Of a stretch of DNA of 64,000 nucleotides, positions 1 to 19,963 are shown one piece after another. A program made the translations under genes and the position numbers. This stretch comes from Wuchereria bancrofti (Eukaryota > Nematoda > Chromadorea > Rhabditida > Onchocercidae): the NCBI GenBank assembly GCA_005281725.1, contig SSBO01000012.1, forward strand, positions 13,329,297 through 13,393,296. Direction: 5' to 3'. Below the pieces are notes generated by a model. It searched no databases, was not told the origin of the DNA, and saw nothing but the letters and a program-made list of their open reading frames with translations. Numbering within the stretch: the stretch's first letter is position 1; each line of letters starts with the position of its first letter.

Positions 1-1848
1 TAAATGTTCAAAACTATACCGATAGCAAAATAAATCTGAGTTTCAAAGTTGAAAAAATTTACTAACACTGTATTATTATCCATTTTACTTATTTAAATGA
101 GCATAAACATAAAAATTATCCTTTTTTCTTGAAATTAATAATTGATACCACTAATTAATTAACTAATTACTATTTTTGAAAAGAAAACAGACCAAAAAGA
201 TTGTATAAATTATGGAAAGGGGAAAAAAATTGGATGAAAATTTACGAGTTTGTTCAATCACCATCGTTATAAAGAATAAGGGGTAGAGATGGAATGAGAG
301 GGAAAGGTGGTATTAGGGGCAGGGGGCAAAGAGGACGGGAAAAGTGTGGGCAAAAGAAGAGAAACGGGGAAAACGATGAATGGATGGAAAGGTGAAGAAG
401 AGGCGGAGGGAAGATATTTTGCGAGTCTATTTGTTTTTACCCCTTTTTTCCACCCATTTCTGGGGACGTTCCCGCCCCCTTCCTAACTTCTCATCCTATT
501 ACCCTTACCTTTACCCTTATTCATACACATACCCACATACTATCATTATTACTACAAGAGGCTTCCTCCTCTCTCCGCATACATCACAAACTCTTCAATC
601 CCTCCTACCCGCCCGCCGTTTCTTCCCTTTCCTCTTGTTATCCGCCTCTTATTCCATCTCTCCAGAAAACATATTATCGGAACAAAACATTACTCTCCTC
701 ATTCTCCTCCTTTAACAAACGTTGATGGAGGAGGGATGAGAGGAGGAAACAGAGGGGTCGCTCGGGTGAAGCGATAAAAGCGCCGATGACGAATCAATCA
801 CTATGTAAGGGGGAAGGAGAACCAGGAAAGGAAGGGGTACAAACCCTTGCCGTCCTCTCTCCATTCACTACCCCTCTCCTCCTTCTCCCCCTCCCCTCCT
901 CCTCCTCTATCGGCCTTATTATGGTGTATTTACTTATATTTATACACATCAAATTATATAAACACAAATACATATGAAATTTTTTCTTTATATTTCTTCC
1001 AAAGAGTAGGAAAGAATAAAAATTCAAGAAAAAAATAGGAATAGGAAGAAAAAAGAAAGGAGGACGAGAGGAGGAGAAAGAAGAAGCAGAAGAATGAATT
1101 TTAGGAGAAGAGGTGAAGAGAAATCATTTACTCCATATATATATGTGGTAAATATTTTTCATTTCAATTATTTCAAATGATGAGAACAGAATATTTGATA
1201 ATATTTTATCATATAGTAATATTGCGATTCGACAGTACGTACTTTTATAACAACGGAAAACAAAAGAAAGGAAGAAAAAAATGATAAATAAATGTTAAAA
1301 AATAAGCATGAAACAAATTGAAATGATTTAATCATTTCTAAATGATGTATGATTATCAATGATTGTCTAAATAATATTCATCGTTTTGTTATTCACATTA
1401 GATAATATCACTTTAATGAATTTAACATTCATTTATCTTCTTTAAAGCAATAATATTCTAAGATTCCTGAAATAAAAGAAAGAAAAGAAAATAAAGGAAA
1501 TGAGAAAATTATAATAATCAACAATCAATGATAAAATGAGAAAAGAGAAGAAAATAAGTTAATGATTACTTGAATGATTGACTGATTTTATTGTTCAAAG
1601 ATTTTTCCATTTATAAAACATAACAGAATTAAACAAAATGAAAGAAAAAAAAAATTAGGAATTGAAAAACCATTACGATAAAAATAATGCTATAACTATT
1701 CTCAATGAGGTCATCGTTTTTTTTTCGTTTATTGTTCACTGCAATGAATTGTATTTTAAAGTTAGGTCAAGGGTCAACGTTATTTAGTTAAATTCGATAT
1801 TTGGATAAGATTGAATTTGAAACACTAATAAATGCTGAAAATTAATTG
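1..1848. other. Intergenic region downstream of the seryl-tRNA(Sec) kinase gene
   Basis: No gene is supported here. The stretch from about 250 to 1110 is less AT-rich than the rest and alternates between strongly purine-rich (250-420, 720-850, 1000-1110) and pyrimidine-rich (430-660, 850-910) blocks. The open frames across it are low-complexity and lack splice signals or recognisable domains. From 1110 to 1848 it is plain AT-rich DNA containing the presumed 3' UTR of the kinase gene. Confidence 0.6.
1728..1733 (-). terminator. Putative polyadenylation signal of the seryl-tRNA(Sec) kinase gene
   Basis: The plus strand reads TTTATT, which is AATAAA on the coding strand, about 116 nt past the stop codon. 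It is the nearest canonical hexamer. In an AT-rich region this is weak evidence. Confidence 0.4.
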
Positions 1849-2706
1849 CTAAACGATTACCTGATATTCTTTCCATAAAATATTTTTTAATTCTTCCATA
1901 TCCCAATTAATTACATCTTTTGTTCGTATTCTCCAATAGAGATTTTTCTTTATTTTAGCTAATACATTACCATTTTTACCGATATTTTTCTCTCGAATTA
2001 ATTCACTAATACATTTACGCAAATCAAGTTCTAATTTCATCCATTTTCCATCTTTTGATGATATTTCATCATTTCCCTTAGATATCTTCGATTTAATATT
2101 ATTTGAAATAATCCATAGATTTTTTTTCCATCTAATACGGTCAATATATTCAACTAATGATTGCAAATCATTTGTTGATTGATAGATAATAAAATTACTA
2201 TCATCATTTGATGGTAATTCCATTTGTTGATTAATTTTTCGAATGGTACCTTCCGAAATGCGACACTTCATCGGACGTTGCATATTCCGTTCTAAAGCTA
2301 TAGCAAGTGGTACGTCTACTAGCACAACTAGAAACGGAAGATGAAACATTGTTGACATTCGATGAAAAGGTCTTCGCATACTTTTCAAATAAAATATATC
2401 GTCCACTACAGTTACCGGTGGTATGATATTCTCAGTTGATAATTTTACTTTCAAAAATTCTCTTATTCGATTTTCACATCTTTTTCGTTCACTATGAGCA
2501 CTCGTACTTTCATCTAAATCACATAGTTGTAGCATACTTCCATCAGTATATTCGTTACCCCATATGTACTTCATAAAACCATCATCATTGAAGATATCAT
2601 CGTATGAGAACGTAGCACAAATTTCATCGCCAAATTTCGCTTTCAGTTCTCTGCACAGGTATGTCTTACCGGAACCCGGTACACCCATCAGTAACACTAA
2701 AGCCAT
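1849..2706 (-). CDS. pstk: L-seryl-tRNA(Sec) kinase
   Basis: A 285-residue protein read from one uninterrupted ORF. It begins with a P-loop GVPGSGKT at residues 8-15. An SYDDIF segment, a VVDDIFYLKSMRRPF segment and a VDVPLAIALERNMQRP segment follow; these match the nucleotide- and tRNA-handling core of the PSTK family (P-loop kinases). The enzyme phosphorylates Ser-tRNA(Sec) to Sep-tRNA(Sec), the second step of selenocysteine synthesis in archaea and eukaryotes, so its presence implies that the worm keeps a selenocysteine pathway. The ATG directly precedes the P-loop segment, so this start is secure. Lack of introns is unusual beside its 10-exon neighbours. A donor-like CAG|GTAATC at 1863-1858, four codons before the stop, leaves open a spliced C-terminus. 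The vertebrate enzyme is longer (about 350 aa). Confidence 0.88.
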   Translation of the reverse strand: MALVLLMGVPGSGKTYLCRELKAKFGDEICATFSYDDIFNDDGFMKYIWGNEYTDGSMLQLCDLDESTSAHSERKRCENRIREFLKVKLSTENIIPPVTVVDDIFYLKSMRRPFHRMSTMFHLPFLVVLVDVPLAIALERNMQRPMKCRISEGTIRKINQQMELPSNDDSNFIIYQSTNDLQSLVEYIDRIRWKKNLWIISNNIKSKISKGNDEISSKDGKWMKLELDLRKCISELIREKNIGKNGNVLAKIKKNLYWRIRTKDVINWDMEELKNILWKEYQVIV

Positions 2707-2771
2707 TTAATTGAAGTGATGAATGAAATACCACAATTACATCATCCAATCATATTGATTAGCACAAAAAT

Positions 2772-2774
2772 CCT
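2772..2774 (-). promoter_or_regulatory. Putative trans-splice acceptor upstream of pstk
   Basis: On the minus strand CCTTTCAG ends at 2773 and the leader exon would begin at 2772, 66 nt before the ATG. The T-rich AG fits a nematode 3' splice site. With the helicase gene upstream on the same strand, it could serve spliced-leader addition to a downstream cistron. This is inferred from sequence only. Confidence 0.45.
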
Positions 2775-3062
2775 GAAAGGATAAACTGCAACTAAAGATT
2801 ATGTCTTCTAATCTCAAGAAGTATCCATGCATAAAACGCTTTGGACAACTCTAACAATACTCACCATGATTCTTTCCTAGAAAATTTACATCCATTTTAT
2901 GACCACTCTAAATCTTTCGTTATAAACGTTTCTAAAATATAGCCCAGTTTGCTTGATAACAGTGTACTGGTCTATTTGAACAAAAACCACCCTATATTCT
3001 CTTGACCCGATATACACACAGCTCTGTATAGCTCTCACATCAAGATCTTTTAACAGTACAAA

Positions 3063-3068
3063 TTTATT
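3063..3068 (-). terminator. Putative polyadenylation signal of the UAP56-type helicase gene
   Basis: AATAAA on the minus strand, about 225 nt beyond the helicase stop codon. It is a candidate only; AT-rich sequence makes chance matches common. Confidence 0.35.
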
Positions 3069-3292
3069 TTCCAAACAGTACTGAGAAATGTAACGATATA
3101 ATAATTATCAAAGGTAAATAAAAAAGGAAAAATATCATTTCTTGAAACAACTGTAATATTAGTTTAATAAGAAAACAATCATTGACAAACAAAAACACTA
3201 CTACAATGAAGAGAAATGTTTCTTTAACAGCAACAACTTTTTCTGCAGCATTCTTTCCAGGCCGCCAAATACAGCAAATAATTCACGCCACT

Positions 3293-6866
<3,574 letters not shown>

Positions 6867-6931
6867 TATTGCTTCCTTGACACTACTTTCAACTAACCAC
6901 GTGACAAAAACAATGTAAATGAACTTTGTTA

Positions 6932-6934
6932 TCT
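6932..6934 (-). promoter_or_regulatory. Putative trans-splice acceptor of the helicase mRNA
   Basis: The minus strand reads a run of T followed by CAG ending at 6933, with the leader exon starting at 6932, 66 nt ahead of the ATG at 6866. No matching donor-linked upstream exon is seen, which fits spliced-leader addition. Confidence 0.5.
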
Positions 6935-8316
6935 GAAAAAAACTTAGTGTAACACGAAAAGAATGTAAAAGGCTAACGAATGAAACTGAAAACACGCAAA
7001 ATATGCACGTCAACCCACGCCTTAGGAAACCGCCAAATAATATATAAGCAACCAACCAACTACACCCTAAATGAACCAATGTAAGAGAAATATCAAATAT
7101 TGATTTTTTATGCAACTCTGACATAACCGACCAAGCGACGCAACGCAACATGCACATCCCAAGGGGTGAACTTTCAAAACTCCAACACTACCAACGGGGA
7201 GAGCGGGCGTTTTGCCATATGCATTTGAGAGAAAGTCGATGCTTTTTCTCTAATATTTTCTAAATTCAAAATATTTACTCCACTGAAAGTTAAATTCATT
7301 AGTGACTTGGTTGCGACAATAAGCAGTTATAGCTTTAGAGTATGTAACGCGACGATATTGCACAAATGAATGAAGCAAAATCATCACAACTAAACGACCA
7401 CTTAAGGACAAAATTATTAGCACATTAAATAATACTTATTATTACTAATACTAATTGAATCAATAAGTTATCTGAGTAAAATTTAAATTAACTTAAATTT
7501 ATCTAAACTAAATTACAACAAATTTGTAATTGTCGTTTTCACCAAATCATCCGAATTTTACACACGCTTTGCTTTTTACGATTATTTCACCATATTATAA
7601 TTTAGATATTGGAATTGATTTTTCCTAATTCATCGATAAGTGAATTTGAAATTCTTAAAACCCAATAGCATTTAATTTAATTCTTGGCAATTATCACAAA
7701 AAAAGAAAAAAAAATCAGCAATGTGAAAACAGAGATATCCAATTCACAAAAATGCCTTACGAAAGCATCTGGAAACAAAATGATCAATGGAAAATTTTAA
7801 TTCTCAAAATTCTTGCCGAAATAGGAAAATATGGAATGGAACACACGTTTCTGATTTATGTCATATCCTCGACAATATCATTCAGTAAAATAAAATGTTT
7901 GAGTAATTTTGGTAATTCTAATTATGTTCCTTTCCATTTTGTTCATTTATTTTCTTATAGTTTAACAATTATTACAATATCGCTAAGAACATTAATATAT
8001 TGTTTTAGTGCCTAAATGATGAAAAGATAGTTACCAGGTATCGCAGAAAGAAAACAAGTATGTCATATTTCTTATTGTTATCAGCAAAATTCAATCAAAA
8101 ATCAAAAATTAATTCCTCGCAATGCTATAAAAGAATAACAATTATTCGTGCATTGTTCAAGATAATCTAATCCCATGTAATTAATCTTTCTTTTATTTTC
8201 AATTAAATTAGAAACCGGACAGAAATAAGGAATGGAAGAAGAGATGCAACAAATGATGAGAATGATGTTTCTTTGTTTCTTTTTTTTTTTCGCCGTAGAA
8301 AAAATGAAATTCAATA

Positions 8317-8322
8317 TTTATT
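8317..8322 (-). terminator. Polyadenylation signal of the glutamate dehydrogenase gene
   Basis: AATAAA on the minus strand only about 31 nt past the gdh stop codon, giving a very short 3' UTR, which is normal for nematodes. Confidence 0.6.
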
Positions 8323-8352
8323 TTGCCTAGGAAATGCATTCTGAATCAGAAA

Positions 8353-12300
<3,948 letters not shown>

Positions 12301-12344
12301 TTTTTTTCTTTGTTTTAAAAAAAAAAAATGAAAAGAAAATTGAT

Positions 12345-12348
12345 TCCT
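12345..12348 (-). promoter_or_regulatory. Putative trans-splice acceptor upstream of gdh-1
   Basis: TTGCAG on the minus strand ends at 12347, 46 nt upstream of the ATG at 12300, with no upstream exon seen. It could accept a spliced leader. Polypyrimidine content is modest, so this is tentative. Confidence 0.3.
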
Positions 12349-15300
12349 GCAACAAATAATTTATCATTTTTTTGAAATTTACAAATTCATTTCATTAATA
12401 TTCGTGTAAAAAATAAAAAAAAAAAGGAAAAACGAAATAAAAAAAAAAAAATCTTTGAATCAGACTATTTGATTTTTTATTCCAATTTTTCATTCTTCAT
12501 ACGCTACGCTGAAATTATTGGAAATAACAGAAATTTTCAATTTTTTTGTATCAAAAAATAAAACACTCCTTTTTTCTTTTCTTTTATATTATTTATAAGA
12601 ATTAATTTTTTATTTGAATTAAAAACTAAAAAAAAAGAAACAATGTTTCTAGATGCCTAAATCATATTGACATATATGTAATAAACTTCAATAACATTTC
12701 AAAATCTCACCTTAGTATAATCAAAAGATATGAAATTGGTTTTCCTTGCATAATTTACAAATTTAACATTTTTCTTCTCTTTCTACTACAGTAGATTACA
12801 ATGATTGCTTTCTATTACAAATAATTTATAGAAAAAAAAAATTTGTTCAAAGTTTAATTTGAAATTAAAGTAACAGAGAGAGGGAGGGAGAGAGAGGGAG
12901 AGAGAGAGGGAAAGAAAACGTAACGATATTAGCAATGTTGATAACTCACTCTGACGTCAGTTATTTACGACAAAGTTTACTAAGCTAATCAAACATACTC
13001 ATCAATAATCTGCAACAGTTTAATCAAAATGTCAGCAAAAAAAAAGCAATATTTTTGCATTGTTAGGGAAGATTATTATTATTTGACATTTTCAATTTAA
13101 AAAAAAAATTTTTTTAATAGTAGAAAAATTTGAATTCATACAAACCAAATGAAGTGCAAATAGTAGCTGTTCATTGTAAAATTAAAAGTTTTAAAACTAA
13201 TATATTAAATTAAAATAAATGAAATCATAAATATGAAATCGTAAATGATATTACACATATTTATTTGCTTTTCCTAATCTTTTCTGATTATTTAATAAAA
13301 TCAATTTTTCTTACGACTAGTTAATTTCTAAATAAAAAAAAGTATAGATTTTCGCATTAGCAAAATATGGAAATAAAAAAAATTCTGCAAGTTGAAAAAT
13401 ATATAAATTATATACAAAGATGAAAAATGTATGTATTGTAAAAGATTAAAAATATCAAAACTAAGATATTTTAATCATATCAAAATTTCAAAGTTAATTA
13501 ATCAAGTAAATAGTAGTCATAATTAAAAAATAGTAACAATAAAAATTTAACAATGAACAGTTAGGTATGGGAAGACAAAAAAAAAATGATTAAATTCAAT
13601 AGTTGTCGAATCATTGCGACATGATATGACCTTTGTTCATGAGAAAAAAGATTAAATCATTGCAATATGACCTTTGGTCGAGAAAACTCATTCATTTGCA
13701 ATTTTACTCATTTGATGTGTACGAATGATAGAGTGAGAAATCTGTCTCCGCAAAATTTGATGACTGTAAATAATCGACAAATGTACAAAGAATGAGAGAG
13801 AGTGAAAAGATTATTGCAGTGGTTAAAGTAATAAACACTGATAAATTGAAATGTGGAAAATCAGTATTTGCTTATATTTTATTCGTAGAAAAAAATAAAA
13901 AGTTGAAAAAAAACATAAGCAAAAATGTTTATAATTAAGTAGAAGAGACAAAACAAAAAGAAAAAAGTTGAAATTTTACTTAAATTTTATAAGCTTTGGA
14001 TAATTTCAATAAAATGTTCGTTCATTTTTATAAAGTGATACAAGTGAAATTAAAATAAAAAGCAATACGAGACAGATCAATGGATGGTTAATAGCGCTAG
14101 TTTAGATAAAAATGAAAAAAATACAGACAAGAAAAGGAATAAAAGGGAGAGGAAGAGAGAGGGAAAAGAAAAGAAGACATTGAAAGAAAATTTTTACATT
14201 AAAAAATTTGCAGGAAATTCTAATTTAGATATAAGAAATGTTTGCATACTATTATTACTAACTACTATTACTTATTAACTTACTAGATTCATTGATTATT
14301 TAATGTTTCCTCATGTGACTAACGGACACACATACACACAGATACGCAAACTTTAATTACTTTTAATTTACTCAATTAATTTAACAATTCTTAATCAGAG
14401 TTTGAATATTTTCATAATTTTATGTGAAAAAAGATTTCTAAGAGAAAATTAATAAATGTTATTGTGAAAATTAATGAAATAACCAGAAAATATGCATTAA
14501 TTTTTACAACAGATAAAAATTATATTACAAATAGAATATTTTAGGACTTTTTTTTGAATTAAAAATAGTTTACTACTATTACTATGTGTTGAAGATAAGT
14601 GGGTAAATGATTTCTTTTTTTCGCTAATTTATTATTTATAATAGAATCTTTTAAAAGAATTATGCTAATTTTTGCAATTTTTTTAGCTACCAAAAATTAT
14701 TCCTAATGAATTTATTCATATTCTATTACTCTTAAAATATCTTACTTATGATATTGTTAGTAGGAAAACAAAAGAAACAAATGAATTAATTAGAAATATG
14801 TTTAACTGAAATTAGTTTTTAAAAAAAAAAAGAAAATGAAAACGAATAAAGTGGTACGATTATTTTCCAAATTTTGTGAAAGAGATAAAGAAGGAAAGAA
14901 AGGAATGAAAAATTCTTCACTACAAATTCATCGAGAGATATAGAATTAGGATTATTCTTATCCACATTACTTTCATCCACCCTCTCTCGACTCCCTCTCT
15001 CTCTTTCCCTCTCAATCTCTCTTTTCACTACACAAACGATAGTGGTTGCATTATTGCAATTCGACGACATTTTCTAAAATCTAAATTAAGGATGGAACAA
15101 AATTAATCGATGAGAGAGTGAGACATTTGATGCATTTTGTGAGTGGAAAATGAGATAGAGAGAAAGGAAGAGAATGAGAGATATGCGTGAATGCAAGCAA
15201 ATAGTTTGTTTAATTTTAATAAAAATTTGGCAAATTTTTTAAATGATAAAGAAATTATTTGAAAAAATTAAATGCAAAAATAAATGAATCAAAGAAAATA

Positions 15301-15485
15301 AGAGGAGAAAGAGAGGGAGGGAGAAGGAAGGGGAAAAAAATGAAAATAACAATATGATAGAAATATATTTGCATATGAATATGTAAATTAAACTTTAAAT
15401 GTGTATAAAAGGTCAAAAAAAGAGGAAAAAAAAACAAATTAAAATGCAGTAATTTATGAGGAATTTCAGGATTATTCACTTCATA

Positions 15486-15582
15486 AATACATGTATGTAT
15501 GTATGTATGTATGTATGTATGTATGTGATGAACCAACACTCGTATGTATGTGTCTGTGTCCATGTACGTATGTATGTATGTT
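15486..15582. repeat. (GTAT)n microsatellite
   Basis: About nine tandem ATGT units run from roughly 15491 to 15526. A shorter, interrupted run follows at 15541-15582. Confidence 0.85.
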
Positions 15583-15999
15583 GTGATGATATATTGATTG
15601 TTAGAACAAGTTTGTCAATTGTCAAGTAATCATCATCATTCAACATTTAAAATTGAATTGTTGAACAGCGCTAAAGACTGCTATAAATGACTTTAAATTT
15701 ATTCGCTTCTTACCATTTCTCCTATTTCTCGTTTTTCCGGAATTATCTGACAACTTTTATTACGGATATTGCATTCCTAATTTTCTAAATTCATTCAGTT
15801 TTATTTCTGAAGAAATCAATAACAAAACTTCAATTCAATATTAATCATTCATATTTGTAAAAATTATAACACACAAATGTAAATGAAATTGCTTTTTCCT
15901 CAATATTTAATTAATAATAATAAGCCAATAATAAAAAAAAAGAAAAAATGGCATGGAACGAAACAAAATGAAGTAAACTATATGGACAAACATGATAAG

Positions 16000-16185
16000 A
16001 GCTTACTTGCAATACGTGATATGACACGTGACCATACATGAATAGGTATGTACAAATAGGATAAACATAAAAATACCTTACCTGTAACACGTGGTCGTAC
16101 ATGAATAAATGTGTATAAATAACATAAATACGAAAATATCTTACCTGTAATGCGTGATATGACACGTGATAATACACGAAAAGGT
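16000..16185. repeat. Three degenerate tandem units each carrying CACGTG
   Basis: Three units of roughly 62-77 bp share a start like CTTACCTGTAA followed by a CACGTG palindrome (about 16026, 16089 and 16154) and a trailing AT-rich segment. Read on the minus strand, each junction contains an ACAGGTAAG-like acceptor-donor pair. The encoded frame (15911-16177, minus) simply reflects the repeat and has no recognisable domain. Confidence 0.6.
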
Positions 16186-17002
16186 ATATATATATTTATA
16201 TATACATCTTGCTGAGAATTCGAAATTAATAGCCAATTGTATGAGTCGAAAGAAAAAGAGAAAATGAAGGAACAAAATGAGAGTTTTAACCTTTAAAGCA
16301 AAAAAAAAGCTTTTCCTATCGAATTTTCTTTTTTTTTCCCACTCGTACAAAGCAATTAAAAAAGAGAGGAAAAGCGATATAGAATATATGAATTTCAAAA
16401 AATTAAAATTAAAAATGATGCCATTTTCATAGTAACACAACACATCTACAACTCATCATCAGCATTAATGTTATCATTCTTTTTTTGTTTGAAAATAAAA
16501 TAAAATTGCAAGTGCAAAAAATTATTGTAAAAATTTTGGTGTAAAATAATTTGCATTTTCATTTTCATCTCATTCAATTATTTTTTTTTTTAGAGTTTGT
16601 AAACAAAAACGAAAAAAAAAAGAAATGAGAAGACAAAATAGTAAAAGATTCATTCATTCCTTCCCATTCATTACAAATTTTCACATTTACAAAAGAATTA
16701 TAAAATAAATTACACAAAGAAAAATTAATTGAAAAATAATTGAAATCGTTATTCAAAAAATTATTTTTTTTATTGTTCAAAAATTATTCAAATTACGTTA
16801 TTCAAAAAATTATTTTCTTTTATTATTGAAATATTTTTCAAAAAAATTATTCAAAATTATTCATTCAAAAAAATGTTCAAAGTAAATGCAAAATACATAC
16901 TAATTGTAAGTATCATATGAAATTAACTAATAAATGAATAAATAAATTCATAACATTCATAAATCGTGGAAAATAAATAGAAAATTGCAAACTTTATTCA
17001 TC

Positions 17003-17115
17003 TGATCAAGCAAGGTTATTATTGATTTCACTCAATTGATCAGGAAAAATATTATTGATTTTAACCAATTGATCAGAGAAAATACTATTGATTTTATTCA
17101 GTTGATCAGAGAGAA
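17003..17115. repeat. 33-bp minisatellite with TGATCA core
   Basis: TGATCA recurs at 17003, 17037, 17070 and 17103, a spacing of 34, 33 and 33 bp. The sequence between copies is similar each time (an ATTATTGATTT-like core). It lies just upstream of the point where the two haplotypes become alignable. Confidence 0.7.
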
Positions 17116-18496
17116 TATTAACATTGTTATTGTCGTCTATTTGTCTAAATATACAATCATTTTTGAATTAAATTACATTTCATTTTAGCTATACAATTAT
17201 TCATCTCATACTTTCTTGTCTTCCGCTTTTTTTCTTACAGAAACTTCCATATTTCCAAACAAAAAAGAAAATGAAAAAACATCAAATTCAAATATTTGTG
17301 CGTTTGCTTCTTTTTTTCTGTTTATATTTTAAATACATTTATTAACGAGCAGAAATTGATTTCCACATTATTTATCAAAAAATTTTGCATCTGACAATTC
17401 ATATGCAACATTTTCCATTTTTACAGCACTTTACAGTTTGCAGTGGATTATATTGTCAAAAAACAAAAGATTAAATTTTTTGAAATTATATTCAAATTCT
17501 GGTCAAAATTATCCCATATTTTAAAACCAAATTAATAATCGGAAATTATCAGTGAATATTTTAGTGTAAAAAAAAGAATTACAATGAGAATCTCTTAGAT
17601 TATTTATAACGTTTAAAAATTTTGGTCGTTTTTTTCCACTCTCTCTCTCTCTTACTCTCTCTCCCTCTCTCTCTTTATGACAACGACATTTAATGGAAAA
17701 ATGTATATCGAAGGAAATTTTCCTTATATACTTTTTCTTTTTTTTGCAGAGATTAATTAATTTGATAAACTATCTTTTTTATTGATATCATTATAAAATA
17801 AAATCTATTGTCGCCAAGTTTAGATTCAAAGTCTAATCCCATATAAGTGATAAATGTAAAATTTGAAGGAAATTTGTTGAATCATTTCAAAACTCATTTG
17901 TTGATAATCGAATATCACTTCAGTGACAAACCAAATTTTATTAAATCATTGTTGAATGGTTTGCAAATTGTTAAGAGTTATTATATTTTACTTATAACTT
18001 ATTAATAGTTATAATTAGTTTATTGATGATTTATATAATACTTGTTCTCTTTTTTCAGTGAGTGATATGCAGAAAATATATTTGAATGAGCATTAAATAA
18101 TAAAAAAAGTTACATCGAATGACTATTTCTCAGTAATATCAGAGAAAAAAATGAAGCAGATAATATCAGAAATATTAAAATATTCAGAGCAAATAAATCC
18201 TATATAATTTTTTCAGCATAAAGAAAAAGATAGGAAATTTGATAACTGAAATTTGGAAAACCAAATCCCAACAATTATGAAAATTATTAAAATTGAACAA
18301 AACTTCATGTAAAATAAGGTTTCAAATTCCTCCTAAGAGTTAATAATTGTAACTCAACTCCATAATATTCGAAAATTTTTTAAAAATTGAATTATGCTGC
18401 ATATCCTTCAAATGTAACCTCAAAAGATGATGCATACGTTGAGAATTGATACTAAAGTTTCAATCAAGATATTAAAGTATGCAAGTTAAACACTTT

Positions 18497-18582
18497 CACT
18501 TTAACTTTTGATCTTTTTAATGAACAAATAATCAGGAACAAATAATCACTTTAACTTTTGATCTTTTTAATGAACAAATAAT
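18497..18582. repeat. 50-bp direct duplication in haplotype 1
   Basis: A segment starting CACTTTAACTTTTGATC is present twice, 50 bp apart. The corresponding haplotype 2 sequence near 29395 has one copy, so this is a length polymorphism or a lineage-specific duplication. Confidence 0.7.
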
Positions 18583-19732
18583 TAGCATCAATATTATCTT
18601 TCCAATCTTTTCCTTTTTCCGATCAATGATTTTTGAATATTTCTTGCGTCTTTCTTTCTGAAATAATAACGTTAGCATTATTCAAAACTTAATAAAAACT
18701 ACGAACTAATAATTCTGAATGAATACGGCTAAATGGTAATGATTAATACGACAAATTTTCAATATATTTCAAATAAATCCATAAAAAAAACATGCAATTT
18801 TAAAAGTCATACATTTACTCTTTAAAAGTTATACTTTTAATCACAAATGTGTTAAAATAAAAAAGGACAAAATTGCGCATATATAAACAAAAATATAACA
18901 AACGAAAATTTTACATATGAAATAGTACATATATACTAAGTAATAACACTATCACAATGGATGAAAGTATTTATCACTTATCATTATAACTACTGTTTAT
19001 CACTCGCTTAGAAAAGTCAAACTCATAACAGTATCAATTTTAACAATAAAGTAAATCGTTCATTCCCGTATGTAACAAATTTAAAGATTAAATTTATCGC
19101 AGTAAATAAAATTTGTTCATTTAAACATTCGTAAAGTATCAAAGATATTTTGGTATGTTTAGGATGCAAAAATGTATGACAATTATCTATTCAAGTACAG
19201 GTATTCCTGAGACTAAATTATAGTTAGGATGACTGATTACTTGTATGAGCAATTATCAGCTACCGCACGTTGAAAATCTTTGAGCTATAAAAACAAACCC
19301 TTTTTTTTCTTTGTTTTTTTGTTTCGTTTTTTTTTTTTAATAACATGAAATAATATAACAATGTAAAGGTATGAAGCAATTATAGACGAAAGAAAGGAAA
19401 AAAAAATGGAGGACAAAAAAAAAGAAAATATGACTAGTAATATTAGAAAATTAAATTTATTTCGCAAAAATGCAAGAAAAAAAAGAGAAAACGGAAATGT
19501 TATAAAATCATAATTCATTTCATTTTTATATTACTATAACAGGATAATGAAATAATTCTAGGTAAAAGACAAAATGATTCAGTATGAGTTGCTCTCATTA
19601 TATTAACAAAAATATTCACCTAGAAAACACAATCTTATCACTAAATCAAATAGCACAATTTAATCAGTGCTAGTAATAGAAATATGTCCAGAATATTTCA
19701 AATATACCAAAACATTTGTTCATTTATTACTA

Positions 19733-19738
19733 TTATTA
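19733..19738 (-). terminator. Putative polyadenylation signal of the AMPK gamma gene
   Basis: AATAAA on the minus strand, about 226 nt past the stop codon of the proposed last exon. It is a candidate only. Confidence 0.3.
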
Positions 19739-19963
19739 TTATTGTTGTTGTTTTGTTGCTATCGCTATTGTTAGGATAAGCAAAATATAGTAATCCTATA
19801 GTGATTATTTAGTTATAAAATTAATTTACCTTATCACTTAGCAATAAGGTATGTTACAGAAGCAAATAAGACATAGTACTGTTAACAAAAAAAAAAAAAA
19901 AAAATCTAATCATTCAAATATTTCTTTAAATTCAATCAACACATGCAAAATGCAAATGATTAA

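Larger units (their letters stand above)
2707..3292. other. Intercistronic region between the helicase and kinase genes
   Basis: A 586-bp gap between two genes on the same strand. It holds the probable 3' UTR of the helicase and the 5' leader of the kinase gene. A 62-codon minus-strand frame at 2886-3074 shows no domain and covers the putative poly(A) signal, so I leave it out as a gene. Confidence 0.6.
6867..8352. other. Intergenic region between gdh and the helicase gene
   Basis: It contains the helicase 5' leader (6867-6932), presumed promoter sequence and the gdh 3' UTR. An 87-codon plus-strand frame at 7752-8015 is low-complexity and unsupported. I see no RNA gene or repeat here. Confidence 0.6.
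12301..19963. other. Long AT-rich intergenic region between gdh-1 and the AMPK gamma gene
   Basis: No gene is supported in these 7.6 kb. It contains gdh upstream sequence, a GA-rich tract (12875-12915), a (GTAT)n tract (about 15491-15526), the CACGTG-bearing triplication (about 16000-16185), a 33-bp minisatellite (17003-17115), a CT tract (17638-17676) and the 3' flank of the AMPK gamma gene. From about 17460 onward it is homologous to 28321-32100 (haplotype 2), with many substitutions and indels. The open frames on both strands are low-complexity. Confidence 0.65.

Noticed and set aside
380..715. 111-codon plus-strand ORF
   Set aside because: It follows the purine and pyrimidine blocks, is rich in Ser/Tyr/Leu/Pro, and has no domain or splice context.
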